Source: Alistipes sp. (GTDB lineage: Bacteria > Bacteroidota > Bacteroidia > Bacteroidales > Rikenellaceae). Taken from it: 64,000 nucleotides of DNA. Position numbers and translations under genes: made by a program. This document shows positions 54,030 through 62,506 of the stretch, one piece after another (the first letter of the stretch is position 1; the number at the start of each line of letters is the position of its first letter). The stretch covers positions 1 to 64,000 of the forward strand of contig JAFUOK010000009.1 in NCBI GenBank assembly GCA_017481925.1. The letters are read 5' to 3'. Below the pieces are notes generated by a model. It had not been told where the DNA came from. It did not search any database and saw only the letters and a list, made by a program, of their open reading frames with translations.

Positions 54030-56060
54030 ATGTTTGCTAACTATAAACTGAACAAGGCTGCCGACAATATTCGTATCTTGGCAGCTGCAATGGTAGAGAA
54101 GGCTAAGTCTGGTCACCCGGGTGGTGCTATGGGCGGTGCCGATTTCATCAATTTGCTCTACACGGAGTTCATTCACTTTGATCCCGAAAACCCTGCCTAT
54201 CCTTTCCGTGACCGCTTCTTCCTTGATCCGGGCCATATGTCACCGATGCTATATTCGGTGCTTATGCTGTCGGGTTACTATACGATGGATGATTTGAAGA
54301 ACTTCCGTCAGTGGGGTAGCAAGACCCCCGGTCACCCCGAGGTGGATATTATGCACGGTGTGGAGAATACCTCTGGTCCGTTGGGTCAGGGTCACGCTAT
54401 GGCCGTAGGTGCTGCTATCGCCGAGCGCTTTATGGTTGCTCGCTTTGGTGAGTGGATGGCTCATAAGACCTATACCTTCATCTCTGACGGTGCCGTGCAG
54501 GAGGAGATCTCGCAGGGTGTTGGTCGTGTTGCAGGTCACCTGGGCTTGTCAAACCTCATTATGTACTACGATGCCAATAACGTACAGCTCTCTACAACGG
54601 TTGAGGAGATCGACACAGAGAATGTTGCGGGCAAGTATCGTGCGTGGGGCTGGCATGTTATCGAGGTTGATGGCCACGATGTAGATCAGTTGCGTGCCGC
54701 ACTTACCGAGGCAAATGCCCAGACCGAAATGCCTACCCTGATTATCGGCCGTTCGATTATGGCCAAGGGTGCACGTGGTGCCAATGGAGAGAGTTTCGAG
54801 GGTAAGGTTTCTACTCACGGTCAGCCTCTCTCTGGTGCTGGTGCTGATTTGGCTGCTACGGTTACCAACTTGGGCGGCGATGCCGAGGATCCCTTCAAGC
54901 TCTTTAACGAGACTGCCGAGATCTATCATACACGTCGTTGCGAACTGACCGCTTGGGCTGCCAAGCGCAAGCAGGAGGAGAGCGAGTGGCGTGCACAGAA
55001 TAAGGAACTTTCACTCAAGCTCAACCGCTTCCTGTCGGGCGAGATTCCTGAGATTGATTACAATAAGATTGAGGTTAAGCCCGACACGGCAACGCGTGTT
55101 GCATCGGCTACAATGCTCGGTGTTTATGCCGACAAGATCGAGAATATGATCGTAGCATCTGCCGACTTGAGTAATTCGGATCGTACCGATGGTTTCCTCA
55201 ATAAGACCAAGGCCTTTATGAAGGGCGACTTCACGGGTCAGTTCTTCCAGGCAGGTGTTGCTGAACTTACGATGGCCTGCGTGATGAACGGTATGGCTCT
55301 GCACGGCGGTGTTATCCCCGCTTGCGGTACCTTCTTCGTATTCTCGGATTATATGAAGCCCGCCATTCGTCTGTCGGCGTTGATGCGCCTGAAGGTTATC
55401 TACGTATGGTCACACGACTCGTTCCGCGTGGGCGAGGATGGTCCTACACACCAGCCTATCGAGCAGGAGATGCAGATTCGTCTGATGGAGCAGGTGCATA
55501 ACCATCGTGGTGAACGCTCTATGGTAGTGTTGCGTCCCGCTGATGCCGAGGAGACCGTTGTGGCTTGGCAGTATGCAATGTCGGAGCAGCGTCCCGTGGC
55601 GTTGATCTTCTCTCGTCAGAATGTTAAGTCTATTCCTCCTATGGGCAGCAGCCGCAAGCAGGAGTCGCAGCAGGCCATGAAGGGTGCTTACATCGTTATG
55701 GACTCTGCCAAGGCTCAGGTTGTTATGCTGGCTTCAGGTTCGGAGGTATCAACTTTGGTTGATGGCGCCGAGTTGCTTAAGAAGGACGGTATTCCCGTAC
55801 GCGTTGTGAGTGTGCCGAGCGAGGGTTTGTTCCGCGATCAGCCCAAGTCATACCAGGAGAGCGTATTGCCAAAGGATGTTGTCCGCTACGGCATGACCTC
55901 TGGTCTCTCGATCAACCTCAGAGGCCTGGTTGGCGAGAATGGTAAGATTCACGGTTGCGACCACTTCGGATATTCGGCTCCGTTCAAGGTGCTTGATGAG
56001 AAGTTCGGATATAACGGACAGACAGTTTACGAAGAGGTTAAGGCCTTGCTGAATAAATAA
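54030..56060 (+). CDS. tkt: Transketolase
   Basis: A 676-residue thiamine-diphosphate enzyme of the pentose phosphate pathway that moves two-carbon units. N-terminal signature KSGHPGGAMGGADF and HGVENTSGPLGQG, TPP-binding motif ISDGAVQEEISQG...YYDANNVQL (GDG-type), and C-terminal HDSFRVGEDGPTHQPIEQ with the catalytic His and Glu. Length equals the family. It is alone between its own promoter and a hairpin. Confidence 0.96.
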   Translation: MFANYKLNKAADNIRILAAAMVEKAKSGHPGGAMGGADFINLLYTEFIHFDPENPAYPFRDRFFLDPGHMSPMLYSVLMLSGYYTMDDLKNFRQWGSKTPGHPEVDIMHGVENTSGPLGQGHAMAVGAAIAERFMVARFGEWMAHKTYTFISDGAVQEEISQGVGRVAGHLGLSNLIMYYDANNVQLSTTVEEIDTENVAGKYRAWGWHVIEVDGHDVDQLRAALTEANAQTEMPTLIIGRSIMAKGARGANGESFEGKVSTHGQPLSGAGADLAATVTNLGGDAEDPFKLFNETAEIYHTRRCELTAWAAKRKQEESEWRAQNKELSLKLNRFLSGEIPEIDYNKIEVKPDTATRVASATMLGVYADKIENMIVASADLSNSDRTDGFLNKTKAFMKGDFTGQFFQAGVAELTMACVMNGMALHGGVIPACGTFFVFSDYMKPAIRLSALMRLKVIYVWSHDSFRVGEDGPTHQPIEQEMQIRLMEQVHNHRGERSMVVLRPADAEETVVAWQYAMSEQRPVALIFSRQNVKSIPPMGSSRKQESQQAMKGAYIVMDSAKAQVVMLASGSEVSTLVDGAELLKKDGIPVRVVSVPSEGLFRDQPKSYQESVLPKDVVRYGMTSGLSINLRGLVGENGKIHGCDHFGYSAPFKVLDEKFGYNGQTVYEEVKALLNK

Positions 56061-56068
56061 AGAATTGT

Positions 56069-56100
56069 AGCGAGCGGGTCGAGTTGACGATCCGCTCGTT
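56069..56100 (+). terminator. Hairpin after tkt
   Basis: CGAGCGG at 56071-56077 pairs with CCGCTCG at 56092-56098. Only a short T run follows, so it may be a weak terminator. Confidence 0.55.
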
Positions 56101-56132
56101 GAATATATTAACAATTACTACCCCAAACTCCG

Positions 56133-56672
56133 ATGTCAGAAAAGATTAAACTGCAAGATAAGGTCTTCCGTGTGATGATTCCAGCCGAGGAGATTGATCG
56201 TGCCGTAGATCGTGTTGCCGAGCAACTAAATGAGCGTTATGCCGGTCGTACTCCTGTATTTTTGGGCGTATTGAGTGGTTCATTCCTCTTTTTAAGTGAT
56301 TTGGTTCGCAAAACCACCTTTAATAGTCAGTTGGCCTTCGTGAAGATTTCATCATACGAGGGTACAGAATCTACGGGTCAGGTGAAGCAGCAGTTTGGTG
56401 TCGATTTTGATATTGAGGGCCGCGATATTATTATCGTTGAGGATATTGTCGAGACGGGCCATAGTATGAACTATCTGCTCGACCATTTGCGTCGTAAGAA
56501 CCCCGCAAGTATATCGATCTGTACGCTTTTCTTTAAGCCCGATAAGTTCCTCTATGAGTATAAGGTGGATTATGTGGCCCTCTCGATCGGGAATGAGTTT
56601 ATCGTAGGCTACGGTTTGGATTACAACCAATTGGGCCGTAATTTGAAGGATATTTATGTCGTTGACGAATAA
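56133..56672 (+). CDS. hpt: Hypoxanthine phosphoribosyltransferase
   Basis: A 179-residue purine-salvage enzyme that makes IMP (and GMP) from hypoxanthine (guanine) and PRPP. The PRPP motif is IIIVEDIVETGHSM, and the flexible loop has KISSYEGTESTG. Length is typical. It overlaps queE by 17 bases, so the two are translationally coupled. Confidence 0.92.
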   Translation: MSEKIKLQDKVFRVMIPAEEIDRAVDRVAEQLNERYAGRTPVFLGVLSGSFLFLSDLVRKTTFNSQLAFVKISSYEGTESTGQVKQQFGVDFDIEGRDIIIVEDIVETGHSMNYLLDHLRRKNPASISICTLFFKPDKFLYEYKVDYVALSIGNEFIVGYGLDYNQLGRNLKDIYVVDE

Positions 56673-57288
56673 TGAGACGCTGGATGGCGGCCGTCGTCTT
56701 CCTCTGGTGGAGGACTTCTATACAATTCAAGGAGAGGGCTTTCATGCAGGAAAGCCCGCTTACTTTATTCGTTTGGGAGGTTGCGACGTGGGCTGTCGTT
56801 GGTGCGATGCAAAATATACGTGGAATCCAAAGGTGTTCCCGCCCGTTGATGTGGATGTCGTGGTTGAAAGAGCCAAGGCGTGTGCTGCGCAGGCTATCGT
56901 GATCACGGGAGGCGAGCCTCTGCTCTATCCGCTGGATGTCCTTACTGCGCGTCTGCGTGAGGAGGGGCTGGAGATATTCTTGGAGACATCGGGAACGCAT
57001 CCGTTTAGTGGTGAGTTCGATTGGGTATGCCTCTCTCCCAAGCGTCAGCAGCCGCCTCTTGCTGAGGCTTTTGGTCGTGCTCACGAACTGAAGGTTATTA
57101 TCCAGACAGAGGACGATTTCCAGTGGGCCGAGGCGAATGCCCGCCGTGTGGGCCGTTATTGTCGCCTTTATCTGCAACCCGAGTGGAGTGCTTTTGACGA
57201 TATTATGCCCAAGATCGTGGAGTACGCCAAGTGTAATCCCCGTTGGTCGATATCGATTCAGACTCATAAATTTATGCGAATACCTTAA
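56656..57288 (+). CDS. queE: 7-carboxy-7-deazaguanine synthase QueE
   Basis: A 210-residue radical SAM enzyme in queuosine/deazapurine biosynthesis that forms 7-carboxy-7-deazaguanine. The cluster motif is Cys43-x3-Cys47-x2-Cys50 (CDVGCRWC), preceded by FYTIQGEGFHAG, which is QueE-typical. The TGGEP motif (ITGGEPLL) is present. The gene begins within the end of hpt and ends 5 bases before the DivIC-like gene. Other que genes are not in the window. Confidence 0.9.
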   Translation: MSLTNNETLDGGRRLPLVEDFYTIQGEGFHAGKPAYFIRLGGCDVGCRWCDAKYTWNPKVFPPVDVDVVVERAKACAAQAIVITGGEPLLYPLDVLTARLREEGLEIFLETSGTHPFSGEFDWVCLSPKRQQPPLAEAFGRAHELKVIIQTEDDFQWAEANARRVGRYCRLYLQPEWSAFDDIMPKIVEYAKCNPRWSISIQTHKFMRIP

Positions 57289-57293
57289 TATTT

Positions 57294-57566
57294 ATGGCTG
57301 CGAAGACAAGTAAATATATATGGTTCTCTATCACGGTGGCTATATTGGTCTATACGGCCGTGCTCACTGTGCGCAACCTTGCGACGATGATTTCTCTAAA
57401 TCATCGTATAGGTCTGCTGGAGGAGCAACGTGATATGTATCAGGCTCGCATTACGGAGGATAGTACAATGCTTGAGCGACTGAATTATGACGAGTTTCTT
57501 GAGCAGTATGCCCGCGAGAGGTTTCATATGCAACGTGAGAATGAATATATTTACATCGTAGAATAA
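57294..57566 (+). CDS. FtsB/DivIC-like septum formation protein
   Basis: 90 residues with one transmembrane helix (about residues 10-28) followed by a coiled coil (LEEQRDMYQARITEDSTMLERL in outline) and a short C-terminal part with FHMQRENEYIY. This is the layout of FtsB/DivIC proteins of the divisome. It follows queE by 5 bases and ends at a terminator. Confidence 0.82.
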   Translation: MAAKTSKYIWFSITVAILVYTAVLTVRNLATMISLNHRIGLLEEQRDMYQARITEDSTMLERLNYDEFLEQYARERFHMQRENEYIYIVE

Positions 57567-57568
57567 AC

Positions 57569-57597
57569 AAAAGGCTGCCCCGAAGGACAGCCTTTTT
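57569..57597. terminator. Bidirectional terminator
   Basis: AAAAGGCTG/CAGCCTTTT stem of 9 bp, extended by two pairs, ending in TTTTT. It lies between the convergent DivIC-like and argR genes. Confidence 0.88.
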
Positions 57598-57614
57598 AGT
57601 TTGTTGAAAACGGC

Positions 57615-58082
57615 TTATAATACATTGCTCAACATAGGGAATATGCGCAGCAGCGCCTCCACCACCTGGTTGCGGTTGGCATCCTCGCGCATAATGATGA
57701 GCACCGTGTTATCTCCAGCGATGGTGCTTAAGATTCCGGGACAGTTCAGGTTGTCGATAGGTACCGATATTGCACTCGCATAACCCGATTTGGTCTTCAG
57801 CACACCCAGGTTGCCCGAAAATGTAAGGCTCGTGATGTTGTCGGATATGTTCGACGAAACGTTCACCTCGTGCTGTACAGTGTTGGGCAGAACATAGATA
57901 TAACCCTTGTTCTTGTGGGGCACCTTCGCAACATTCATAAACTTCAGGTCGCGCGAGAGAGTGCTCTGCGTAATATTTATGCCACACTCGGCAAGGCGGG
58001 CAATCAACTCCTCCTGCGAACCGATGAGCTCGCTGCGGATGATCTTGCGGATGGTGGCAAGGCGTTGTGTTTTTTGATTCAT
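57615..58082 (-). CDS. argR: Arginine repressor ArgR
   Basis: A 155-residue regulator. The N-terminal winged helix (QEELIARLAECGINITQSTLSRDLKFM) contains the SQSTLSRDL-type recognition helix, seen as TQSTLSRDL. The C-terminal domain oligomerises into hexamers and binds arginine through acidic residues (GILSTIAGDNTVLII). It is divergent from the arginine biosynthesis operon, which it probably represses, and its own promoter has an operator-like palindrome. Confidence 0.93.
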   Translation of the reverse strand: MNQKTQRLATIRKIIRSELIGSQEELIARLAECGINITQSTLSRDLKFMNVAKVPHKNKGYIYVLPNTVQHEVNVSSNISDNITSLTFSGNLGVLKTKSGYASAISVPIDNLNCPGILSTIAGDNTVLIIMREDANRNQVVEALLRIFPMLSNVL

Positions 58083-58131
58083 AGTAGGTTAGGTTTGGTA
58101 GGCGCGCCGTGGCCTTAAATACATATTTATG

Positions 58132-58162
58132 CTAAATTAGTGCATAATTTGCAAAAAAGCAA
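58132..58162 (-). promoter_or_regulatory. argR promoter with ARG-box-like palindrome
   Basis: On the minus strand TTG at 58162-58160, a 20-base spacer and TAATTTAG (58139-58132, one mismatch to TAnnTTTG). The palindromic TGCATAATTTGCA at 58141-58153 lies between the two boxes, so binding would block RNA polymerase. This predicts autoregulation. Confidence 0.5.
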
Positions 58163-58330
58163 GTGTTTTCGCAATTTTTTTGTTTTTATGTTCCGAATTT
58201 GGCGAAAAATATGGTCTGACAGTAGAAAAAGCCTGCTTGGATGGAAATATTCTATATTTTGCATTTTTATTCGCGGCAAATGCAATTATGCGTATATTTG
58301 CTAATATATATAAATATAAAGTTGCTAAAG

Positions 58331-58362
58331 TTTGCATATTGCGGAATAATATGCAATCTTTG
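58331..58362 (+). promoter_or_regulatory. arg operon promoter overlapped by palindromic operator
   Basis: TTTG at 58331-58334, 20-base spacer and AATCTTTG at 58355-58362 (one mismatch). The perfect arms TTGCATAT (58332-58339) and ATATGCAA (58349-58356) cover the span from -33 to -7, the ideal place for repression by ArgR. Confidence 0.55.
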
Positions 58363-58406
58363 TACCCATTAAAACGAAAACTGAAACAATTAAATATTTT
58401 ACCGAA

Positions 58407-59021
58407 ATGAAGATCGATGTAATGGTCGCAAATGAGAACCATCTGTGTTTCGTAACACAGATCAATGATGCGATCGACGAGGCTGCAAAACAGCGTGGAA
58501 CGGGTATCGCCCGTCGTACCGACGAATATATCGCCGATAAGATAACTTCAGGAAAGGCAATCATTGCCGTAAATCGCAACGAGTTTGTAGGTTTCTGCTA
58601 CATTGAGTCGTGGGGTCACGACGAGTTTGTTGCCAATTCGGGACTCATCGTACGTCCACAGTATCGTGGCATGGGCGTAGCAAAGCGCATCAAGCAGGCT
58701 GCCTTTGACCTCTCGCGCAAGCGTTTCCCCAATGCCAAGTTGTTCGGACTTACCACGGGTGAGGCTGTAATGCGAATCAATACAGCACTTGGCTATGAGC
58801 CCGTAACATTCGCTAAACTCACCGACGATGAGGCTTTCTGGGCGGGTTGCCAGTCTTGTGTAAATTACGACGTGTTGCAGCGTACCAATATGACCAAGTG
58901 CCTCTGCACGGGAATGATTTACGATCCCGAGAAGGTGGCAAAGCGTAAGGCCAAAGAGGAGGCTGAGAAGGCTGAGCCCGCAGCAAAGAAGTCATTCTGG
59001 AGCCGTCTGTTCGGCAAATAA
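58407..59021 (+). CDS. GNAT acyltransferase at the head of the arginine operon
   Basis: A 204-residue GNAT protein: acyl-CoA loop in VRPQYRGMGVAKRIKQAAF (the R/Q-x-x-G-x-G/A motif as QYRGMGVAK) and Cys-rich C-terminal half (AGCQSCVNYD, KCLCTGM). A Lys/Ala-rich tail ends in SFWSRLFGK. It lies 28 bases ahead of argG and is probably the enzyme that starts the pathway by acylating glutamate; no classical ArgA or ArgJ is seen. Acetyl- or succinyl-CoA use cannot be told from sequence. Confidence 0.78.
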   Translation: MKIDVMVANENHLCFVTQINDAIDEAAKQRGTGIARRTDEYIADKITSGKAIIAVNRNEFVGFCYIESWGHDEFVANSGLIVRPQYRGMGVAKRIKQAAFDLSRKRFPNAKLFGLTTGEAVMRINTALGYEPVTFAKLTDDEAFWAGCQSCVNYDVLQRTNMTKCLCTGMIYDPEKVAKRKAKEEAEKAEPAAKKSFWSRLFGK

Positions 59022-59049
59022 GTTGAAAAATAAAAGAGAATTAGATAAT

Positions 59050-60240
59050 ATGAAGAAAGTAGTATTGGCATATAGCGGAGGTCTGGATACCTCTTTTTGT
59101 GTGATGTATCTGACCAAGGAGTTGGGATACGAGGTTTATACGGCGTTGGCTAACACGGGCGGTTTCTCTGAGGAGGAGCTCCTCGCTGTTGAGAAGCGTG
59201 CTTATGCTCTGGGTGCAAAGCAGCACGTGAATATAGACGTTACGGCTGACTATTACGGCAAGTGCATCAAGTATATGGTTATGGGTAACGTATTGCGTAA
59301 CAAGACCTATCCTATCTCTGTAAGTTCGGAGCGTACGTTCCAGGCTTTGGCTATCGTTAATTATGCCAACTCAATCGGTGCCGATGCTATTGCTCACGGC
59401 TCTACGGGTGCGGGTAACGACCAGGTGCGTTTCGACCTTACCTTCGAGGTCTTCGCTCCGCAGGTGGAGATCATTACCCCCACACGCGATATGAAGCTTA
59501 CTCGCGAGTATGAGATCAACTACCTCAAGGAGCACGGCTTCGAGGCCGACTTCACGAAGATGGAGTACTCGATTAATAAGGGCGTATGGGGTACATCGGT
59601 AGGTGGCAAGGAGACTCTCTGCTCGGCTACCAATCTGCCCGATACGGCTTATCCTTCACAGCTAAAGAAGGAGGGCACGGAGTCACTCGAGATTGAGTTT
59701 AAGAATGGCGAGGTCGTAGGTGTAAATGGTGAGGTTGTATCAGGCGTAGCGGCTATCAATAAGTTGGAGGCTATCGGCTCGGCTTGGGCTATCGGTCGTG
59801 ATACTCACGTTGGCGATACTATCGTAGGTATCAAGGGCCGTGTTGGCTTTGAGGCTGCGGCTCCTATGCTCATTATCAAGGCTCACGAACTATTGGAGAA
59901 GCATACTCTGACCAAGTGGCAGCAGTATTGGAAGGACCAGCTGGGTACGTGGTACGGTATGTTTATGCATGAGGCTATGTACTCGGAACCCGTAATGCGC
60001 GATATCGAGAAGTTCCTGGAGAATAGCCAGCGCAACGTATCGGGTAAAGTGTTCTTGACGCTTCGACCCTATACATTCACATTGGTCGGCATTGAGTCTG
60101 AGCACGACCTGATGAATGCCAAGTTTGCCGAGTATGGCGAGATGAACAATGCCTGGACGGCAGACGATGTTAAGGGCTTCACGAAGATTACCTCTATGCC
60201 CCTGAAGATATATCACGCTGTAAACCCCGACGAGGAATAA
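59050..60240 (+). CDS. argG: Argininosuccinate synthase
   Basis: 396 residues from the ATG at 59050; an upstream TTG at 59023 is in frame but gives a non-conserved leader. It joins citrulline and aspartate with ATP. The ATP-pyrophosphatase loop is AYSGGLDTS, with the downstream SYSVSSERTFQ-type region (ISVSSERTFQ) and STGAGNDQVRFD. It is second in the operon, with a long palindromic repeat starting on the base after its stop codon. Confidence 0.95.
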   Translation: MKKVVLAYSGGLDTSFCVMYLTKELGYEVYTALANTGGFSEEELLAVEKRAYALGAKQHVNIDVTADYYGKCIKYMVMGNVLRNKTYPISVSSERTFQALAIVNYANSIGADAIAHGSTGAGNDQVRFDLTFEVFAPQVEIITPTRDMKLTREYEINYLKEHGFEADFTKMEYSINKGVWGTSVGGKETLCSATNLPDTAYPSQLKKEGTESLEIEFKNGEVVGVNGEVVSGVAAINKLEAIGSAWAIGRDTHVGDTIVGIKGRVGFEAAAPMLIIKAHELLEKHTLTKWQQYWKDQLGTWYGMFMHEAMYSEPVMRDIEKFLENSQRNVSGKVFLTLRPYTFTLVGIESEHDLMNAKFAEYGEMNNAWTADDVKGFTKITSMPLKIYHAVNPDEE

Positions 60241-60359
60241 AAGTTTGATAAAAAGGTAATTTCTGCGTTACGCTTGCTCTCAAAATCCTCATTTACACCT
60301 CGGTAAACTGCGGTTTTTCGATCTACGCAAGCCTTGAAATTCCTCTTTTTAGCAAACTT
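60241..60359. repeat. Long imperfect palindrome with conserved core, copy 2
   Basis: A 119-base element directly after the argG stop. Outer arms AAGTTTG (60241-60247) and CAAACTT (60353-60359) and inner AATTTC/GAAATT pair. The core AAAATCCTCATTTAC...GTAAACTGCGGTTTT is shared with copy 1 (20417-20537), while most arm bases differ but keep pairing. It lies inside the arginine operon between argG and argC. Confidence 0.85.
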
Positions 60360-60385
60360 TATATACAAAATAGTTGAATACAATA

Positions 60386-61348
60386 ATGATCAAAGTAGCA
60401 ATTGCAGGTGGTGCGGGCTATACCGCAGGTGAGTTGATCCGCATCCTTATAAACCACCCCTTAGCAGAGTTGAAATACATCCAGAGTTCGTCGCACGATG
60501 GCGAGCCTATCTCATCGGTGCATAGCGATATGTTGTATTGCCCGTTGCGATTTTCGGCCATCGACTTTAGCGATATTGACGTGCTCTTTATCTGTATGGG
60601 TCACGGCAACTCGGCCAAGTTCCTTGAGGAGAACCCCGTGCCCGAGTCGGTAAAGATTATCGATTTAAGCAACGATTTCCGTTTGAAGGCTGATGCTGGC
60701 GAGTTTGTCTATGGCGCACCTGAGCTCAACCGTGAGAAGATTCGCTCGGCACGCTGTGTGGCTAACCCGGGATGCTTTGCAACCTCTATTAACCTTGCTC
60801 TTATTCCCTTGGCGGCGGCAGGTATACTGCCCGAGGAGGTGACTGTTACGGGTATTACTGGTGCTACGGGCGCAGGTCAAAAGCCGACCAACGACACTCA
60901 CTTCAGCAACCGCTCGGCTAATTTGTCGAACTATAAAGTCTTCACTCACCAGCATCTGGGCGAGATTGGTGAGACTGTTGTGGCTGCAGGAGGTTCAGCG
61001 GCTACCGACATTGCTTTTGTTCCTGTGCGTGGTTGCCATACGCGTGGTATTATGAGCGACGTGGTGGTACGCCTGGATGAGGATCTGGATAAGATTACGG
61101 AGATTTTCAAGACATATTATGCTGCACATCCTTTCGTATGCGTGAGCGACAAGCCCGTCTATATGAAGCAGGTGGTAAATACCAACTACTGTTTCCTTTC
61201 GTTGCAGAAGGTTGGTCGTAAGTTGCTTATCACGGCTGTTATTGACAACCTCACGAAGGGCGCTTCGGGACAAGCGGTGCAGAATATGAACCTGATGTTT
61301 GGCCTTGATGAGATGGAGGGCCTCCGTCTTAAGGCAAATTATTTCTAA
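60386..61348 (+). CDS. argC: N-acyl-gamma-glutamyl-phosphate reductase
   Basis: 320 residues from the ATG at 60386. NADP motif GGAGYTAGEL, active-site Cys in VANPGCFATS and His/Arg in the dehydrogenase domain (THQHLGEIG). It reduces N-acetyl- (or N-succinyl-) gamma-glutamyl phosphate to the semialdehyde. It follows the palindrome and precedes argD by 10 bases. Confidence 0.93.
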   Translation: MIKVAIAGGAGYTAGELIRILINHPLAELKYIQSSSHDGEPISSVHSDMLYCPLRFSAIDFSDIDVLFICMGHGNSAKFLEENPVPESVKIIDLSNDFRLKADAGEFVYGAPELNREKIRSARCVANPGCFATSINLALIPLAAAGILPEEVTVTGITGATGAGQKPTNDTHFSNRSANLSNYKVFTHQHLGEIGETVVAAGGSAATDIAFVPVRGCHTRGIMSDVVVRLDEDLDKITEIFKTYYAAHPFVCVSDKPVYMKQVVNTNYCFLSLQKVGRKLLITAVIDNLTKGASGQAVQNMNLMFGLDEMEGLRLKANYF

Positions 61349-61358
61349 AACACGAGAG

Positions 61359-62495
61359 ATGAAACTTTTTGATGTATATTCACTGCTCGACATGGAGCCC
61401 GTGCGTGGCGAAGGAGCCTATCTGTGGGATAAGAATGGCGTAGAGTACCTCGACTTCTATGGAGGTCATGCCGTTATCTCTATCGGACATACCCACCCGC
61501 ACTATGTGGCAAAGATTTCGGAGCAACTTTCAAAAATTGGTTTTTATTCCAATGCCGTTATCAACTCCTTGCAGGTAGAGTTGGCAGAGAAACTGGGTCC
61601 CTTGACGGGCTATCCCGATTACGAACTCTTCCTCTGCAATAGTGGTGCGGAGGCTAACGAGAATGCCGTTAAGCTGGCTTCGTTCACAACGGGTCGTGCA
61701 CGTGTGTTGGCTATGCACGGCGCATTTCACGGTCGCACAAGTATGGCTGTGGCGTTGTCGGATAACCCTGCAATCCAAGCCCCTGCCAATAAGACTGCGA
61801 ATGTTACCTTCATCAATCTTAACGACGTGGAGGCTCTTCAGCGCGAACTCTCGAGCGAGGAGTATGCAGCCGTTATCATCGAGCCTATTCAGGGTGTAGG
61901 TGGTATCCGTATGGCATCGGCAGAGTTCCTGCACGCTGCCCGCGAGGCATGCGATAAAACGGGTACGTTGCTCATTATGGATGAGGTGCAGTCGGGCTAT
62001 GGCCGTAGCGGTAAGTTCTTTGCTCACCAGTGGGCGGGCGTTAAGGCCGACATTGTTTCGATGGCCAAGGGTATTGCCAATGGTTTCCCCGTAGGTGCTA
62101 TTATCATCTCACCCGAGATTCCCGCCAAGAAGGGTATGCTGGGTACAACCTTTGGTGGCAGCCATCTGGCTTGTGCTGCGGCAATTGCTGTGGCAGATGT
62201 TGTTAAGGAGGAGAACCTTGTGGAGAATGCTCGCTTGATGGGCGAGAAGATTGTCGAGGGTATCAAGGGCACGAGTGGCATCAAGGAGATTCGCGGTAGC
62301 GGTCTTATGATAGGTGTCGATCTGTCTGTTCCGCAGGCTGATTTCCGTCGTGTGTTGCGTGAGAGGCACCATATTATGACGGGCTTGAGCGGTCAATACA
62401 CTCTGCGCCTGTTGCCACCGTTGGTAATTGGCGAAAGGGAGGTTGAGCGCTTCGTTGAGGCGTTCCGCGCAACGGCTGCCGAGATGGGTATGTAA
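61359..62495 (+). CDS. argD: N-acylornithine aminotransferase
   Basis: 378 residues from the ATG at 61359. PLP-type class III fold: GGHAVISIGHTHPHY, the substrate-binding SGAEANENAVK, DEVQSGYGRSGKF, and the Lys in SMAKGIANGFPVGA that binds PLP. Converts the semialdehyde to N-acylornithine. It lies 11 bases before argB. Confidence 0.93.
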   Translation: MKLFDVYSLLDMEPVRGEGAYLWDKNGVEYLDFYGGHAVISIGHTHPHYVAKISEQLSKIGFYSNAVINSLQVELAEKLGPLTGYPDYELFLCNSGAEANENAVKLASFTTGRARVLAMHGAFHGRTSMAVALSDNPAIQAPANKTANVTFINLNDVEALQRELSSEEYAAVIIEPIQGVGGIRMASAEFLHAAREACDKTGTLLIMDEVQSGYGRSGKFFAHQWAGVKADIVSMAKGIANGFPVGAIIISPEIPAKKGMLGTTFGGSHLACAAAIAVADVVKEENLVENARLMGEKIVEGIKGTSGIKEIRGSGLMIGVDLSVPQADFRRVLRERHHIMTGLSGQYTLRLLPPLVIGEREVERFVEAFRATAAEMGM

Positions 62496-62506
62496 AAGGA
62501 GTTAGA

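Larger units (their letters stand above)
58083..58406. promoter_or_regulatory. argR / arg operon divergent control region
   Basis: No gene. It has TGCAT-type half sites repeated in several places (58141-58153, 58258-58300, 58332-58356) and promoters on both strands. The arrangement fits arginine-dependent repression of both units. Confidence 0.7.
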
